Positions 7,584-13,224 of a DNA stretch of 13,224 nucleotides are shown here, in pieces. The translations under genes were made by a program, and so were the position numbers. Numbering within the stretch: position 1 is the stretch's first letter; each line of letters opens with the position of its first letter. Where the stretch lies: the NCBI GenBank assembly GCA_903921605.1, contig CAIXQV010001115.1, forward strand, positions 1-13,224. Reading direction: 5' to 3'. This DNA is from an uncultured Planctomycetaceae bacterium. GTDB lineage: Bacteria > Planctomycetota > Planctomycetia > Planctomycetales > Planctomycetaceae. Under the pieces are notes generated by a model, which was not told the DNA's origin, searched no databases, and saw nothing but the letters and a program-made list of their open reading frames with translations.

Positions 7584-8876
7584 ATGTGTTCTTCCACTCT
7601 GGAAAAGCGGTCTCGTAGTCTGAGACCGCTTTTTTTTATGGTATGTATGGGGCTTGCAGGCGTGCTGATCGCATGGCCCTACCTGTTCACTTGGCTTGAA
7701 TGCCGTCAAATTCGAAGATTGCTTGCAAATTCAGAGGTGCCCACGGCATTAAAAAAGTCCCAACGGCTGGCTGCCAATCATCCGGACTGTGCCGAATGCC
7801 AGTTTTTGCTGGCGAAATCAGCTCGTCGCTCGGCCGATTTTTCTGCCGCAGCAACGGCTTTAGAGCTCGCACGTGCAGCCGGATGGGATTCCACAAAGAT
7901 TCATCTGGAGCAGATCCTTGCAACAGCGCAGTCTGGACAAGTCAGGTCTGTGGAAGGGGAGCTTAAAAGAATATTCCAAATGGATCTGGAGGAAGCGGAG
8001 ATTGGAGAAATCTACGAGGCCCTGGCGTACGGTCATCTTGCAGCGTTTGATGCTCCTGAATTTCTTAAAAGCCTCGATTATTGGCTCGATTGGCGTCCTG
8101 ATGCCGTTAAGCCCAGACTCCTGCGTGCTGACTTTTTCAGCCGAATTCAAAAGTACTCAGCGGCTGTCGATGAGTATAAGGCGTTATTGCTTATTGCCCC
8201 TGACTGTGTTGAGGCTCGAACCAACCTTGGTGAGAATCTGCTGCAGCTGAATCTGGCGAAAGAAGCAGCTGAGCAATTACAGATCAGTTATGCAGACCAG
8301 CCGTCGGATCGTGTCGCATTGCTTCTCGCGAAATGCCTGATTCAGCTTGATGGTGCAGAAAAAGCCAAAGCGTTGCTGTTGGAGTTCAGGAATTCGCCAA
8401 ACATCGCCGTCCAGTCGCAGATCCTCGAAGAGCTGGGGCGATGGTACTCGGATTGCGATGACCCAGAGACAGCAGTCGGCTACCTGGAGGAAACTGTCAG
8501 GCTTGCGCCCGAATCAACCTCCGCATGGCACACACTTTCTACTGTCTATTCAATGCTTGGTCGGAGTGATGATGCCGAGCGTGCTCAGAACGTGAGTCAT
8601 ACAACTCAGCAGCGTTGCCAGCGACTTTTTAACGTGATCACTCAACTCTCAGCAAACCCGGAGTCTATTCAACTGCGATTAGAGGCAGCCTCGATTCTTT
8701 TTGAGCAGAAAATGGATAAAGACGCAGTTGCCTGGCTCAGAACGATCCTGTCAATCGACCTTAATCATCCAGAAGCGAATCGCATGCTGGCTATACACTA
8801 TCGAAAATCCGGCCGAGAGGATTTGGCTGCAGAACATGTTAAACTTGGCAAGCTCGACCCCGTGCTGTCAAAGTGA
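7584..8876 (+). CDS. Membrane-anchored tetratricopeptide repeat protein (second)
   Basis: The product is 430 residues from ATG 7584. Alternatives are TTG 7572 (+4 residues), abutting the upstream stop, and ATG 7638 (-18 residues). I prefer 7584 because the added residues include a basic stretch (EKRSRSLRP) just before the hydrophobic span LFFMVCMGLAGVLIAWPYLF (about residues 16-35), giving a normal signal anchor. The remainder is helical with TPR-like units: LAANHPDCAECQFLLAKSA, YSAAVDEYKALLLIAPDCVE, ARTNLGENLLQLNLAKEAAE, DDPETAVGYLEETVRLAPES, and a final NHPEANRMLAIHYRKSGRED. TPR arrays bind other proteins, so a scaffold for the neighbouring envelope proteins is plausible. Near its C-terminal end it resembles the minus-strand TPR protein. 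The 5' end overlaps an intrinsic-terminator hairpin at 7603-7637, which is odd and makes the start uncertain. Confidence 0.8.
   Translation: MCSSTLEKRSRSLRPLFFMVCMGLAGVLIAWPYLFTWLECRQIRRLLANSEVPTALKKSQRLAANHPDCAECQFLLAKSARRSADFSAAATALELARAAGWDSTKIHLEQILATAQSGQVRSVEGELKRIFQMDLEEAEIGEIYEALAYGHLAAFDAPEFLKSLDYWLDWRPDAVKPRLLRADFFSRIQKYSAAVDEYKALLLIAPDCVEARTNLGENLLQLNLAKEAAEQLQISYADQPSDRVALLLAKCLIQLDGAEKAKALLLEFRNSPNIAVQSQILEELGRWYSDCDDPETAVGYLEETVRLAPESTSAWHTLSTVYSMLGRSDDAERAQNVSHTTQQRCQRLFNVITQLSANPESIQLRLEAASILFEQKMDKDAVAWLRTILSIDLNHPEANRMLAIHYRKSGREDLAAEHVKLGKLDPVLSK
7603..7637 (+). terminator. Intrinsic terminator overlapping the start of the TPR gene
   Basis: AAAAGCGGTCTC (7603-7614) pairs perfectly with GAGACCGCTTTT (7622-7633) around a seven-base loop, and the right arm runs into eight T at 7630-7637. 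This is a textbook rho-independent terminator. It ends the DUF1559-lipoprotein transcript but lies inside the reading frame of the TPR gene if that starts at 7572 or 7584; an in-frame ATG follows immediately at 7638. Ribosomes reading through from the abutting lipoprotein gene would open the hairpin, so attenuation is possible. Confidence 0.75.
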
Positions 8877-8955
8877 ATTGCAACAACCCTGTACTTCAGG
8901 TCTCGCTCGTTTCACGTCGAGTATGCAAACTCAAGTGCAGCAGCGGAAGCGTCGC

Positions 8956-9005
8956 ACCGTTGCCGGTACTCGCTCCTTCAGATCTGGCCTGCTTCGGGCA
9001 ACGGT
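8956..9005. other. Inverted repeat between convergent genes
   Basis: ACCGTTGCC (8956-8964) and GGCAACGGT (8997-9005) are a perfect 9-bp inverted repeat with a 32-base loop, between the TPR gene and the convergent dehydrogenase gene, touching the latter's stop codon. No T-run follows on either strand, so it is a weak candidate for a shared bidirectional terminator. I see nothing else in the 128-base gap. Confidence 0.3.
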
Positions 9006-10084
9006 CATTGCTTCACACCGACGCGAATGTTTTTCGGATTCATCGCTTCATCCAAAGCGGCGGCCACGTTCTGCAGGCTGAACCATTGCGAAACGATCGA
9101 TTCGAAAGGATAGACGTGTTGAACTTCCTGCAGGAACTCCACCGCCTGCGATAAATGTCGCGGTCCATAGTTGTGTATTCCGCGAATCGTCAAGTTGCGC
9201 CGCACAATCTGTTCCATGGCCAGCGGAATCGGCTCGGAAGGAAACACGGCCCCCACCAGAACGAGTGAACCTCCCAGCCGCAGATTAGGCCACAGAGTAT
9301 GAAACGCAGCGGGAGAACCGGAGACTTCCAGCCCCACGTCGGCGCCATGACCTCCGTTGACTTCTTTCAGTAAAGCAGGCAGCTCATCCGGCGTCACGCA
9401 ATGAGTCGCTCCGAACAACTTCGCACGGGCTCGACGTTCTTCGTGCAGATCACAAACGATCACAGCGGAAGCACCTCGACTGCGAGCCATTGCGCTGGCG
9501 GTTAGTCCCAGCAATCCCGCGCCGGTGATGCAGATCGTTCGATTATCCATCGTGTCGATGGGTTCCAGAGCCGCAGCGATCGTTGCCGTCGCGCAGCCAC
9601 TGGGGCTGATGGTGTTAAGACTCAACTCTTCGGGCAATCTGACGATCGCTGTACCAGGCATCAGCAGGCAACGTTCGGCAAGACCGCCGAGCAGCTCATA
9701 GCCCGTTCGAAACGATTCGTGTCCGTATTTGACTGATCGCAGACATTTTTGACTCAGATCTCGCTGGCAGTAGAAGCATTCGCCGCAGGCCGCGACGAGC
9801 CCCCAGACAACTCGACAGCCGACTTCGAGAGAATGACCGCTTGCATCCACACGAACAGCATCCGGACCGAACGCTTCGATGCGTCCCACGATCTCATGGC
9901 CCAGAATTGTCGGCACGGGGACCTTTCGACGTCCCTCGAAACTATGCAGATCGCTTCCACACAGCGTGCAGCTTTCAACTCTCACAAGGATTTCAGCCCC
10001 CCGCGGAACTGGCGTCGGCAAATGCTGCAGCTCGATCTGGCCGGCGGTTCCATGAAAGACTGCGGCGAGTGATTTTCCGGTCAT
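9005..10084 (-). CDS. Zinc-dependent alcohol dehydrogenase, phosphonate-associated type
   Basis: The product is 359 residues, a full-length medium-chain dehydrogenase. Catalytic-zinc residues are C42 (TLCGSDLH) and H63-E64 (LGHE). The structural-zinc Cys set is C100, C103, C106 and C114. The NAD(P) Rossmann fold has GAGLLG at 188-193. The sequence style and its neighbours (FAD oxidase, phnX) match the NCBIfam/TIGRFAM group TIGR03366, a 'putative phosphonate catabolism associated alcohol dehydrogenase' (proposed HpnZ), from memory. Substrate and step are not established; it may act on an aldehyde or alcohol in the 2-aminoethylphosphonate route. ATG 10084 has no Shine-Dalgarno, and the bases just upstream carry a TAGGGTGGGA fragment like the REP-like elements nearby. 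It follows the transporter gene on the same strand, 190 bases away, so co-transcription through the repeat pair is possible. Confidence 0.88.
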   Translation of the reverse strand: MTGKSLAAVFHGTAGQIELQHLPTPVPRGAEILVRVESCTLCGSDLHSFEGRRKVPVPTILGHEIVGRIEAFGPDAVRVDASGHSLEVGCRVVWGLVAACGECFYCQRDLSQKCLRSVKYGHESFRTGYELLGGLAERCLLMPGTAIVRLPEELSLNTISPSGCATATIAAALEPIDTMDNRTICITGAGLLGLTASAMARSRGASAVIVCDLHEERRARAKLFGATHCVTPDELPALLKEVNGGHGADVGLEVSGSPAAFHTLWPNLRLGGSLVLVGAVFPSEPIPLAMEQIVRRNLTIRGIHNYGPRHLSQAVEFLQEVQHVYPFESIVSQWFSLQNVAAALDEAMNPKNIRVGVKQ

Positions 10085-10093
10085 AGGGTGGGA
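10084..10093 (+). repeat. Fragment of the REP-like element at the dehydrogenase start codon
   Basis: TAGGGTGGGA here exactly repeats the head of the element at 10123-10163, including overlap with the first base of the dehydrogenase start codon. Similarity stops after these ten bases, so it is either a truncated third copy or coincidence. Confidence 0.4.
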
Positions 10094-10122
10094 TGTGCTT
10101 TCATGATCTCAGCAAACGTATC

Positions 10123-10163
10123 GTAGGGTGGGACAAGTTCGCCCCGGCGAACGCAGGCACACC
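10123..10163 (+). repeat. REP-like 41-base element, left copy of an inverted pair
   Basis: The element begins GTAGGGTGGGACAAG and ends GCAGGCACACC. It contains the hairpin GTTCGCC (10137-10143) / GGCGAAC (10146-10152), and its ends can pair further (GGTG 10127-10130 with CACC 10160-10163). A second copy lies in inverse orientation at 10238-10278; by hand alignment 27 of 41 positions match, with both ends almost identical and the middle diverged. GTAGGGTGGGAC-type intergenic repeats are, to my recollection, common in some environmental bacterial genomes. The pair resembles a BIME. Confidence 0.65.
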
Positions 10164-10237
10164 ATTTTCTTTCACAGTCGTCATCAGATGCAAATGCAAA
10201 CCACCACGCGGCGACGTGTCAACAACGGGCGTCCAAC

Positions 10238-10278
10238 GGTGTGCCAGCACTCGCATTCGTTCGTTTGTCAAACCCTAC
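10238..10278 (-). repeat. REP-like 41-base element, right copy of an inverted pair
   Basis: Read on the minus strand it begins GTAGGGTTTGACAA and ends GCTGGCACACC, the same length as the left copy. The central hairpin of the left copy is not kept here; GTTTGACAAAC can form a smaller one near the head. Its outer end overlaps the transporter gene, and the TAG stop at 10275-10277 lies within the repeat's GTAGGGT head. Confidence 0.6.
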
Positions 10279-11654
10279 AGGGATGAGACGGGTTGGCGAT
10301 CCGTCAACCGCTGGCCGCCAAAGTAACGCATGCTGGCCGCGATGCAAAGGACAGACAGGACACATGTGATCCAGCAGGCCGTTGTAAAGAAGGGCAGAAA
10401 CTTTCCCTGATGATTGAACAGGCCCTTGAACAGCATGCAGCCGACGTAGCCAAGATAGCCGGTCGAATCGGCCAGATACATCAGGAATCCCACGTTGCCT
10501 TTCTCACGAGTCATCGCAAGCAAACGTTCGAAGATCGTCGCGTGCATGGCGACGTAGGGCAGATACAGACCAAGTCCAACCATGACCATGAAACCAAAAC
10601 CGTTGAGTCCAAACGATCGTCCGATCAGGGCCGAGCCCAGCAGACAGAAGCCGGCCAGACATGTCAACAAAGACAAATTGAACGCCTTCTTGTTGTCGCG
10701 AACCCAGACCATGCTGCCATTAATCGCGACAACACCGAAGGCGACGATGATCTCCGACGTGGTGAACGTCCGAGGCGCTGCGGGTTCGCCAAGTCCGATC
10801 CAAATCTCAGTCGCAAAGTCTGCGCGAATGCTGCGAAGAATGGTGACCAGCAGATACATCATCACCAGCATGGATAAACCGAATCCATACTTGCGCATCA
10901 GCAGCCAGCGGTCGTCGCGGGTCATCTGGACTCGTTCGGAACGAGCTTCCACGTCCTGCCGATTCGGAGGCGGCGTGCGAGCCAGCATCGTAACGCCGAT
11001 AATGAGCGGAATCGTGAAGAGGCCTCCCGCGGCGGCCGGCATCCAATACTCGGAGACTCCCATTTCCAGAAGCCACGCTCCGACAGATTTCGTGGCTCCA
11101 TCGGCCAGAATAAAACTGGCACACAACCCCGCCGAAAGCGCTTCGGTGACACGACGGCCTTCCAGAAATCCCATCACCAACCCGAAAACCATGCCCAACG
11201 GAAGTCCGTTCATAAACATAAAGACGGCGTTCCATGGTGGAGGCACCGCGCCGAACAGGATCAGAGCAATCTCGCTGAGGCCGATGAGTCCCAGCAGTGT
11301 CTGAGCACGCCGGGACGCTTTCATCTCGGAGATGACTTTGATGCCGATGAACTTGGAGATCGAGTAGCCAATCACTTGTGAAGTCACAAGCACTGATTTG
11401 AAGGTCAGACCGTAAACAGTCAAGTCCGTAAATTGTGCAGCGGTGAATGGTTTTCGGAATGCGTACATGCAAAAGTACGTCCCGAATGCAGCAAGCATTG
11501 CTCCTGCGGCCCAAAGTGATTGATTGCCGCTTTCGGGCGTGGTCTGATCCGCCTCTGTGTTTGCCGCGTCCGAGTCTTTCTGGCTCAATTGTGATCCTGC
11601 TCTTCTTAAGTTCACACAATCTTCAAGACGCTTCACAAACTGTGGCTTGGTCAT
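10275..11654 (-). CDS. DUF5690 family MFS-like membrane transporter
   Basis: The product is 459 residues from ATG 11654. A GTG directly before it (11657) adds one Met; AAGGG upstream spaces better with the ATG. About 45 polar residues precede the first membrane helix (SLWAAGAMLAAFGTYFCMYAFRKPFTAAQF). Around twelve hydrophobic spans follow, with a break near the middle holding the charged loop RTPPPNRQDVEARSERVQMT, the usual two-halves layout of the major facilitator superfamily. The YAFRKPF segment recalls the Tyr-x-x-Arg motif in helix 1 of organophosphate:phosphate antiporters such as GlpT and UhpT; this is my comparison. I recognise the whole as DUF5690, whose substrate is unknown to me. 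Its place between a phosphonate-type dehydrogenase and the divergent FAD enzyme/phnX suggests phosphonate uptake. The stop codon falls inside a REP-like element. Confidence 0.8.
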   Translation of the reverse strand: MTKPQFVKRLEDCVNLRRAGSQLSQKDSDAANTEADQTTPESGNQSLWAAGAMLAAFGTYFCMYAFRKPFTAAQFTDLTVYGLTFKSVLVTSQVIGYSISKFIGIKVISEMKASRRAQTLLGLIGLSEIALILFGAVPPPWNAVFMFMNGLPLGMVFGLVMGFLEGRRVTEALSAGLCASFILADGATKSVGAWLLEMGVSEYWMPAAAGGLFTIPLIIGVTMLARTPPPNRQDVEARSERVQMTRDDRWLLMRKYGFGLSMLVMMYLLVTILRSIRADFATEIWIGLGEPAAPRTFTTSEIIVAFGVVAINGSMVWVRDNKKAFNLSLLTCLAGFCLLGSALIGRSFGLNGFGFMVMVGLGLYLPYVAMHATIFERLLAMTREKGNVGFLMYLADSTGYLGYVGCMLFKGLFNHQGKFLPFFTTACWITCVLSVLCIAASMRYFGGQRLTDRQPVSSL

Positions 11655-11732
11655 CACCCTTCGCAGTAAACTCAGGATAGTCTGCGGAGTTGTGTTAAGA
11701 AACTGTTTGCCATCGAGCCTCGGGAGTATTTA

Positions 11733-11756
11733 TTGAACGTGGCCGGGGCCACTCAA
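11733..11756. promoter_or_regulatory. Dyad in the divergent promoter region (candidate operator)
   Basis: GTGGCC-GG-GGCCAC (11739-11752) is a perfect inverted repeat, and TTGA (11733-11736) and TCAA (11753-11756) extend the symmetry apart from two extra bases on one side. It lies midway in the 146-base region between the divergent transporter and FAD-oxidase genes, 82 bases from the former's start and 44 from the latter's. That fits a regulator site controlling both; no regulator gene is in the window. Confidence 0.4.
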
Positions 11757-11800
11757 CCCAGAGCCTGCTTGTCATCCATTTTACCTCAAGTGAACTCGTT

Positions 11801-12958
11801 GTGAATCGACCTCAAGTTGCAATCGTGGGTGCTGGAATTGTCGGGCTGGCTCACGCATGGTCGGCTGCGGAGCGGGGTTATCGGGTCACCGTGTATGAGC
11901 GAAGTGCACGTGCATCAGGCGCGTCGATTCGCAATTTCGGAATGGTCTGGCCCATCGGACAGCCGCATGGTGAAAACTACGAAACCGCGATGCTCAGTCG
12001 AGCTCGCTGGATGCGGCTTTCAACGGAAGCAGGATTGTGGGTCCATCCCTGCGGCTCCATTCATCTGGCTCATCGCGCGGACGAGTGGGCCGTGCTGCAG
12101 GAGTTTCAGTCGAAGGCGGAAACCCTTGGCATCGCCTGCGAATTGCTGAAACCCGCACAAGTGCATCAGCGAACACCAGCTGCCAATCCAGACGGACTTC
12201 TGGGAGGACTCTTCAGTCCCACAGAATGCAGCGTCAATCCGCCTCAGGCGATTCGATCTATCCCGGCGTGGCTGACGGAAAAGTACGGCATCAAGTTTCG
12301 AATGGAGACTCATGTGTCATCCATCGAGCCTGCTGATGACCATGCGACTGACAGAAGTGTGCGAGTGACATCCAGTGTGGAAGACGTTTCGCAGTTCGAA
12401 CGTGTGGTGGTCTGTTGCGGTGCTGAACTGCAGTCGCTGTTTCCACACGTTCTGGCAACATCGGGAATGAAACGCTGCAAGCTGCAAATGCTGAGTCTTC
12501 AGAGCCCCGGTTCAGACTGGACATTGGGAACTCATCTGGCCAGTGGCCTGACACTGCGTCATTATCGCATTTTCGAGATCTGTCCAAGTCTCGCCGTGCT
12601 GAAGAAGCGAGTGGCGGAAGAGACTCCGGAGTTGGACCGTTTCGGCATTCACGTAATGGCGTCTCAGAATAATCATGGCGAGATTATCCTGGGGGACTCC
12701 CATGAGTACGGAGCGGACATCGAACCATTCGACAAAACTTTGATTGACGAGTTGATGCTGCGAGAACTTCGCAAAGTCTTTCAATTCCCCAACTGGACGA
12801 TTTCACAACACTGGCACGGGATGTATGCCAAACATCCGGCATTGCCAGTCTTCGAAGCCAACCCTGCCCCGGGAATTCACATCTGCACCGGCACAGGTGG
12901 AGCAGGCATGACCATGTCGTTTGGGTTCGCAGAACAGATGTGGAACCGCTGGACATAG
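11801..12958 (+). CDS. FAD-dependent oxidoreductase of phosphonate catabolism (TIGR03364 type)
   Basis: The product is 385 residues from GTG 11801, which I keep because the FAD fold begins at once: [10 protein letters not shown] with GAGIVG at 10-15 and the ribose-binding acidic residue E33. [18 protein letters not shown] (38-54) is characteristic of this group within the D-amino-acid oxidase (DAO) superfamily. The C-terminal flavin-binding segment GTGGAGMT is at 364-371. From memory the family is TIGR03364 (proposed HpnW); related flavoenzymes in phosphonate clusters have been shown to turn aminoethylphosphonate or its N-methyl form into phosphonoacetaldehyde. That product is the substrate of PhnX, whose gene follows 125 bases downstream on the same strand, so the two probably act in sequence. 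No clear Shine-Dalgarno precedes the GTG. The exact substrate cannot be read from the sequence. Confidence 0.9.
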   Translation: MNRPQVAIVGAGIVGLAHAWSAAERGYRVTVYERSARASGASIRNFGMVWPIGQPHGENYETAMLSRARWMRLSTEAGLWVHPCGSIHLAHRADEWAVLQEFQSKAETLGIACELLKPAQVHQRTPAANPDGLLGGLFSPTECSVNPPQAIRSIPAWLTEKYGIKFRMETHVSSIEPADDHATDRSVRVTSSVEDVSQFERVVVCCGAELQSLFPHVLATSGMKRCKLQMLSLQSPGSDWTLGTHLASGLTLRHYRIFEICPSLAVLKKRVAEETPELDRFGIHVMASQNNHGEIILGDSHEYGADIEPFDKTLIDELMLRELRKVFQFPNWTISQHWHGMYAKHPALPVFEANPAPGIHICTGTGGAGMTMSFGFAEQMWNRWT

Positions 12959-12997
12959 TGTCTCCCTGTTTTCGTTTAACGGCGAGCTGCAGTCGAC

Positions 12998-13010
12998 GAC
13001 GAAATTCGTC
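12998..13010. other. Short palindrome between the FAD oxidase and phnX genes
   Basis: GACGAAATTCGTC is a perfect 13-base palindrome around a central A, in the 125-base gap between the two genes. It could form a small hairpin or bind a dimeric protein, but there is no T-run to make it a terminator. Confidence 0.25.
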
Positions 13011-13069
13011 AACTCCTCTTTCAGGTTGGCCATCAAACAATCTTCCCTCATCATTTATCGAAATTCATT

Positions 13070-13073
13070 GGAG
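13070..13073 (+). promoter_or_regulatory. Shine-Dalgarno GGAG for phnX
   Basis: GGAG lies ten bases before ATG 13084, slightly long but usable spacing. It supports this ATG as the start of the truncated phnX gene. Confidence 0.55.
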
Positions 13074-13083
13074 TTGGCACATC

Positions 13084-13224
13084 ATGAGTACTCGTCCAAT
13101 AAAAGCCGTCCTGCTGGACTGGGCTGGCACAACCGTTGACTATGGCAGTCGTGCTCCGACGCAGGTGTTTGTGGAGATCTTTCGCCGACGAGGCGTGGAG
13201 ATCACCGTTGCGGAGGCGCGAGGT
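13084..13224 (+). CDS. phnX: Phosphonoacetaldehyde hydrolase, N-terminal part (3' end outside window)
   Basis: The first 47 residues are present and the frame is open at the right edge; full PhnX is about 270 residues. The start reads [22 protein letters not shown], the diagnostic PhnX version of HAD motif I, with D12 as the expected nucleophile and A14 in place of the second Asp of most phosphatases, a known trait of this subfamily. AVEIT-type helix text ([19 protein letters not shown]) follows as usual. The enzyme hydrolyses phosphonoacetaldehyde to acetaldehyde and phosphate in the cytoplasm, using a Schiff-base Lys that lies downstream of the window. It follows the FAD oxidoreductase that probably supplies its substrate. 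Assignment is firm despite truncation. Confidence 0.93.
   Translation, partial: MSTRPIKAVLLDWAGTTVDYGSRAPTQVFVEIFRRRGVEITVAEARG

Noticed and set aside
10582..11304. Plus-strand open frame of 240 codons opposite the DUF5690 gene
   Set aside because: The translation is rich in Arg, Ser and Pro with no domain or signal, and the other strand encodes a clear membrane protein.
10807..11619. Minus-strand open frame of 270 codons in another frame within the DUF5690 gene
   Set aside because: It is a frame-shifted shadow of the transporter gene and has no hydrophobic pattern or known motif.
11768..11790. Possible Pho box (CTTGTCAT and a weak second half) before the FAD oxidase gene
   Set aside because: Only the first half resembles the CTGTCAT half-site; the second does not match at the expected spacing.
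11733..11800. Sigma-70 promoter boxes in the divergent phosphonate region
   Set aside because: Several TTG-type boxes can be paired with AT-rich hexamers, but none has good -35, -10 and spacing together.

Overview
The window looks like chromosomal DNA from a planctomycete (class Planctomycetia). Several gene families typical of that group occur together: a DUF1559 pseudopilin-like protein with an H-x9-DG tail followed by a small transthyretin-like lipoprotein, a CRTAC1/ASPIC-UnbV beta-propeller lipoprotein, a VCBS/FG-GAP lipoprotein carrying a CxxCH haem motif, and a DUF5690 membrane protein. Few starts have a good Shine-Dalgarno sequence and several look like GTG, which also fits. The genus cannot be named from the sequence alone.

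Layout. (A) 1-597: the 3' end of a PhoD-family alkaline phosphatase, cut by the left edge. (B) 703-5560, minus strand, read right to left: a membrane-anchored TPR protein, a CRTAC1-type lipoprotein and a VCBS/haem lipoprotein, probably one operon. (C) 5621-6037: a 417-base divergent intergenic region with a candidate plus-strand promoter and a cluster of CAGAAT repeats near the minus-strand gene. (D) 6038-8876, plus strand: DUF1559 protein, a strong intercistronic hairpin, a small lipoprotein, then a second membrane-anchored TPR protein. The start of that TPR gene overlaps a textbook intrinsic terminator. (E) 9005-13224: a phosphonate-catabolism locus. Zinc alcohol dehydrogenase and a DUF5690 (MFS-like) transporter lie on the minus strand. 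An FAD-dependent amine oxidase-like enzyme and the start of phnX (phosphonoacetaldehyde hydrolase) lie on the plus strand. A pair of inverted 41-base REP-like elements sits between the dehydrogenase and transporter genes.

How the parts may work together. Blocks B and D look like one divergent unit for a cell-envelope structure: every product has a lipobox, a prepilin signal or an N-terminal membrane anchor, and the two TPR proteins appear distantly related at their C-terminal ends. Its function is unknown. In block E the likely chemistry is uptake of an aminoethylphosphonate-type compound, flavin-dependent oxidation to phosphonoacetaldehyde, and C-P bond cleavage by PhnX to acetaldehyde and phosphate. 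The place of the alcohol dehydrogenase in that route is not established. I found no tRNA, rRNA, CRISPR array, insertion sequence or phage gene.
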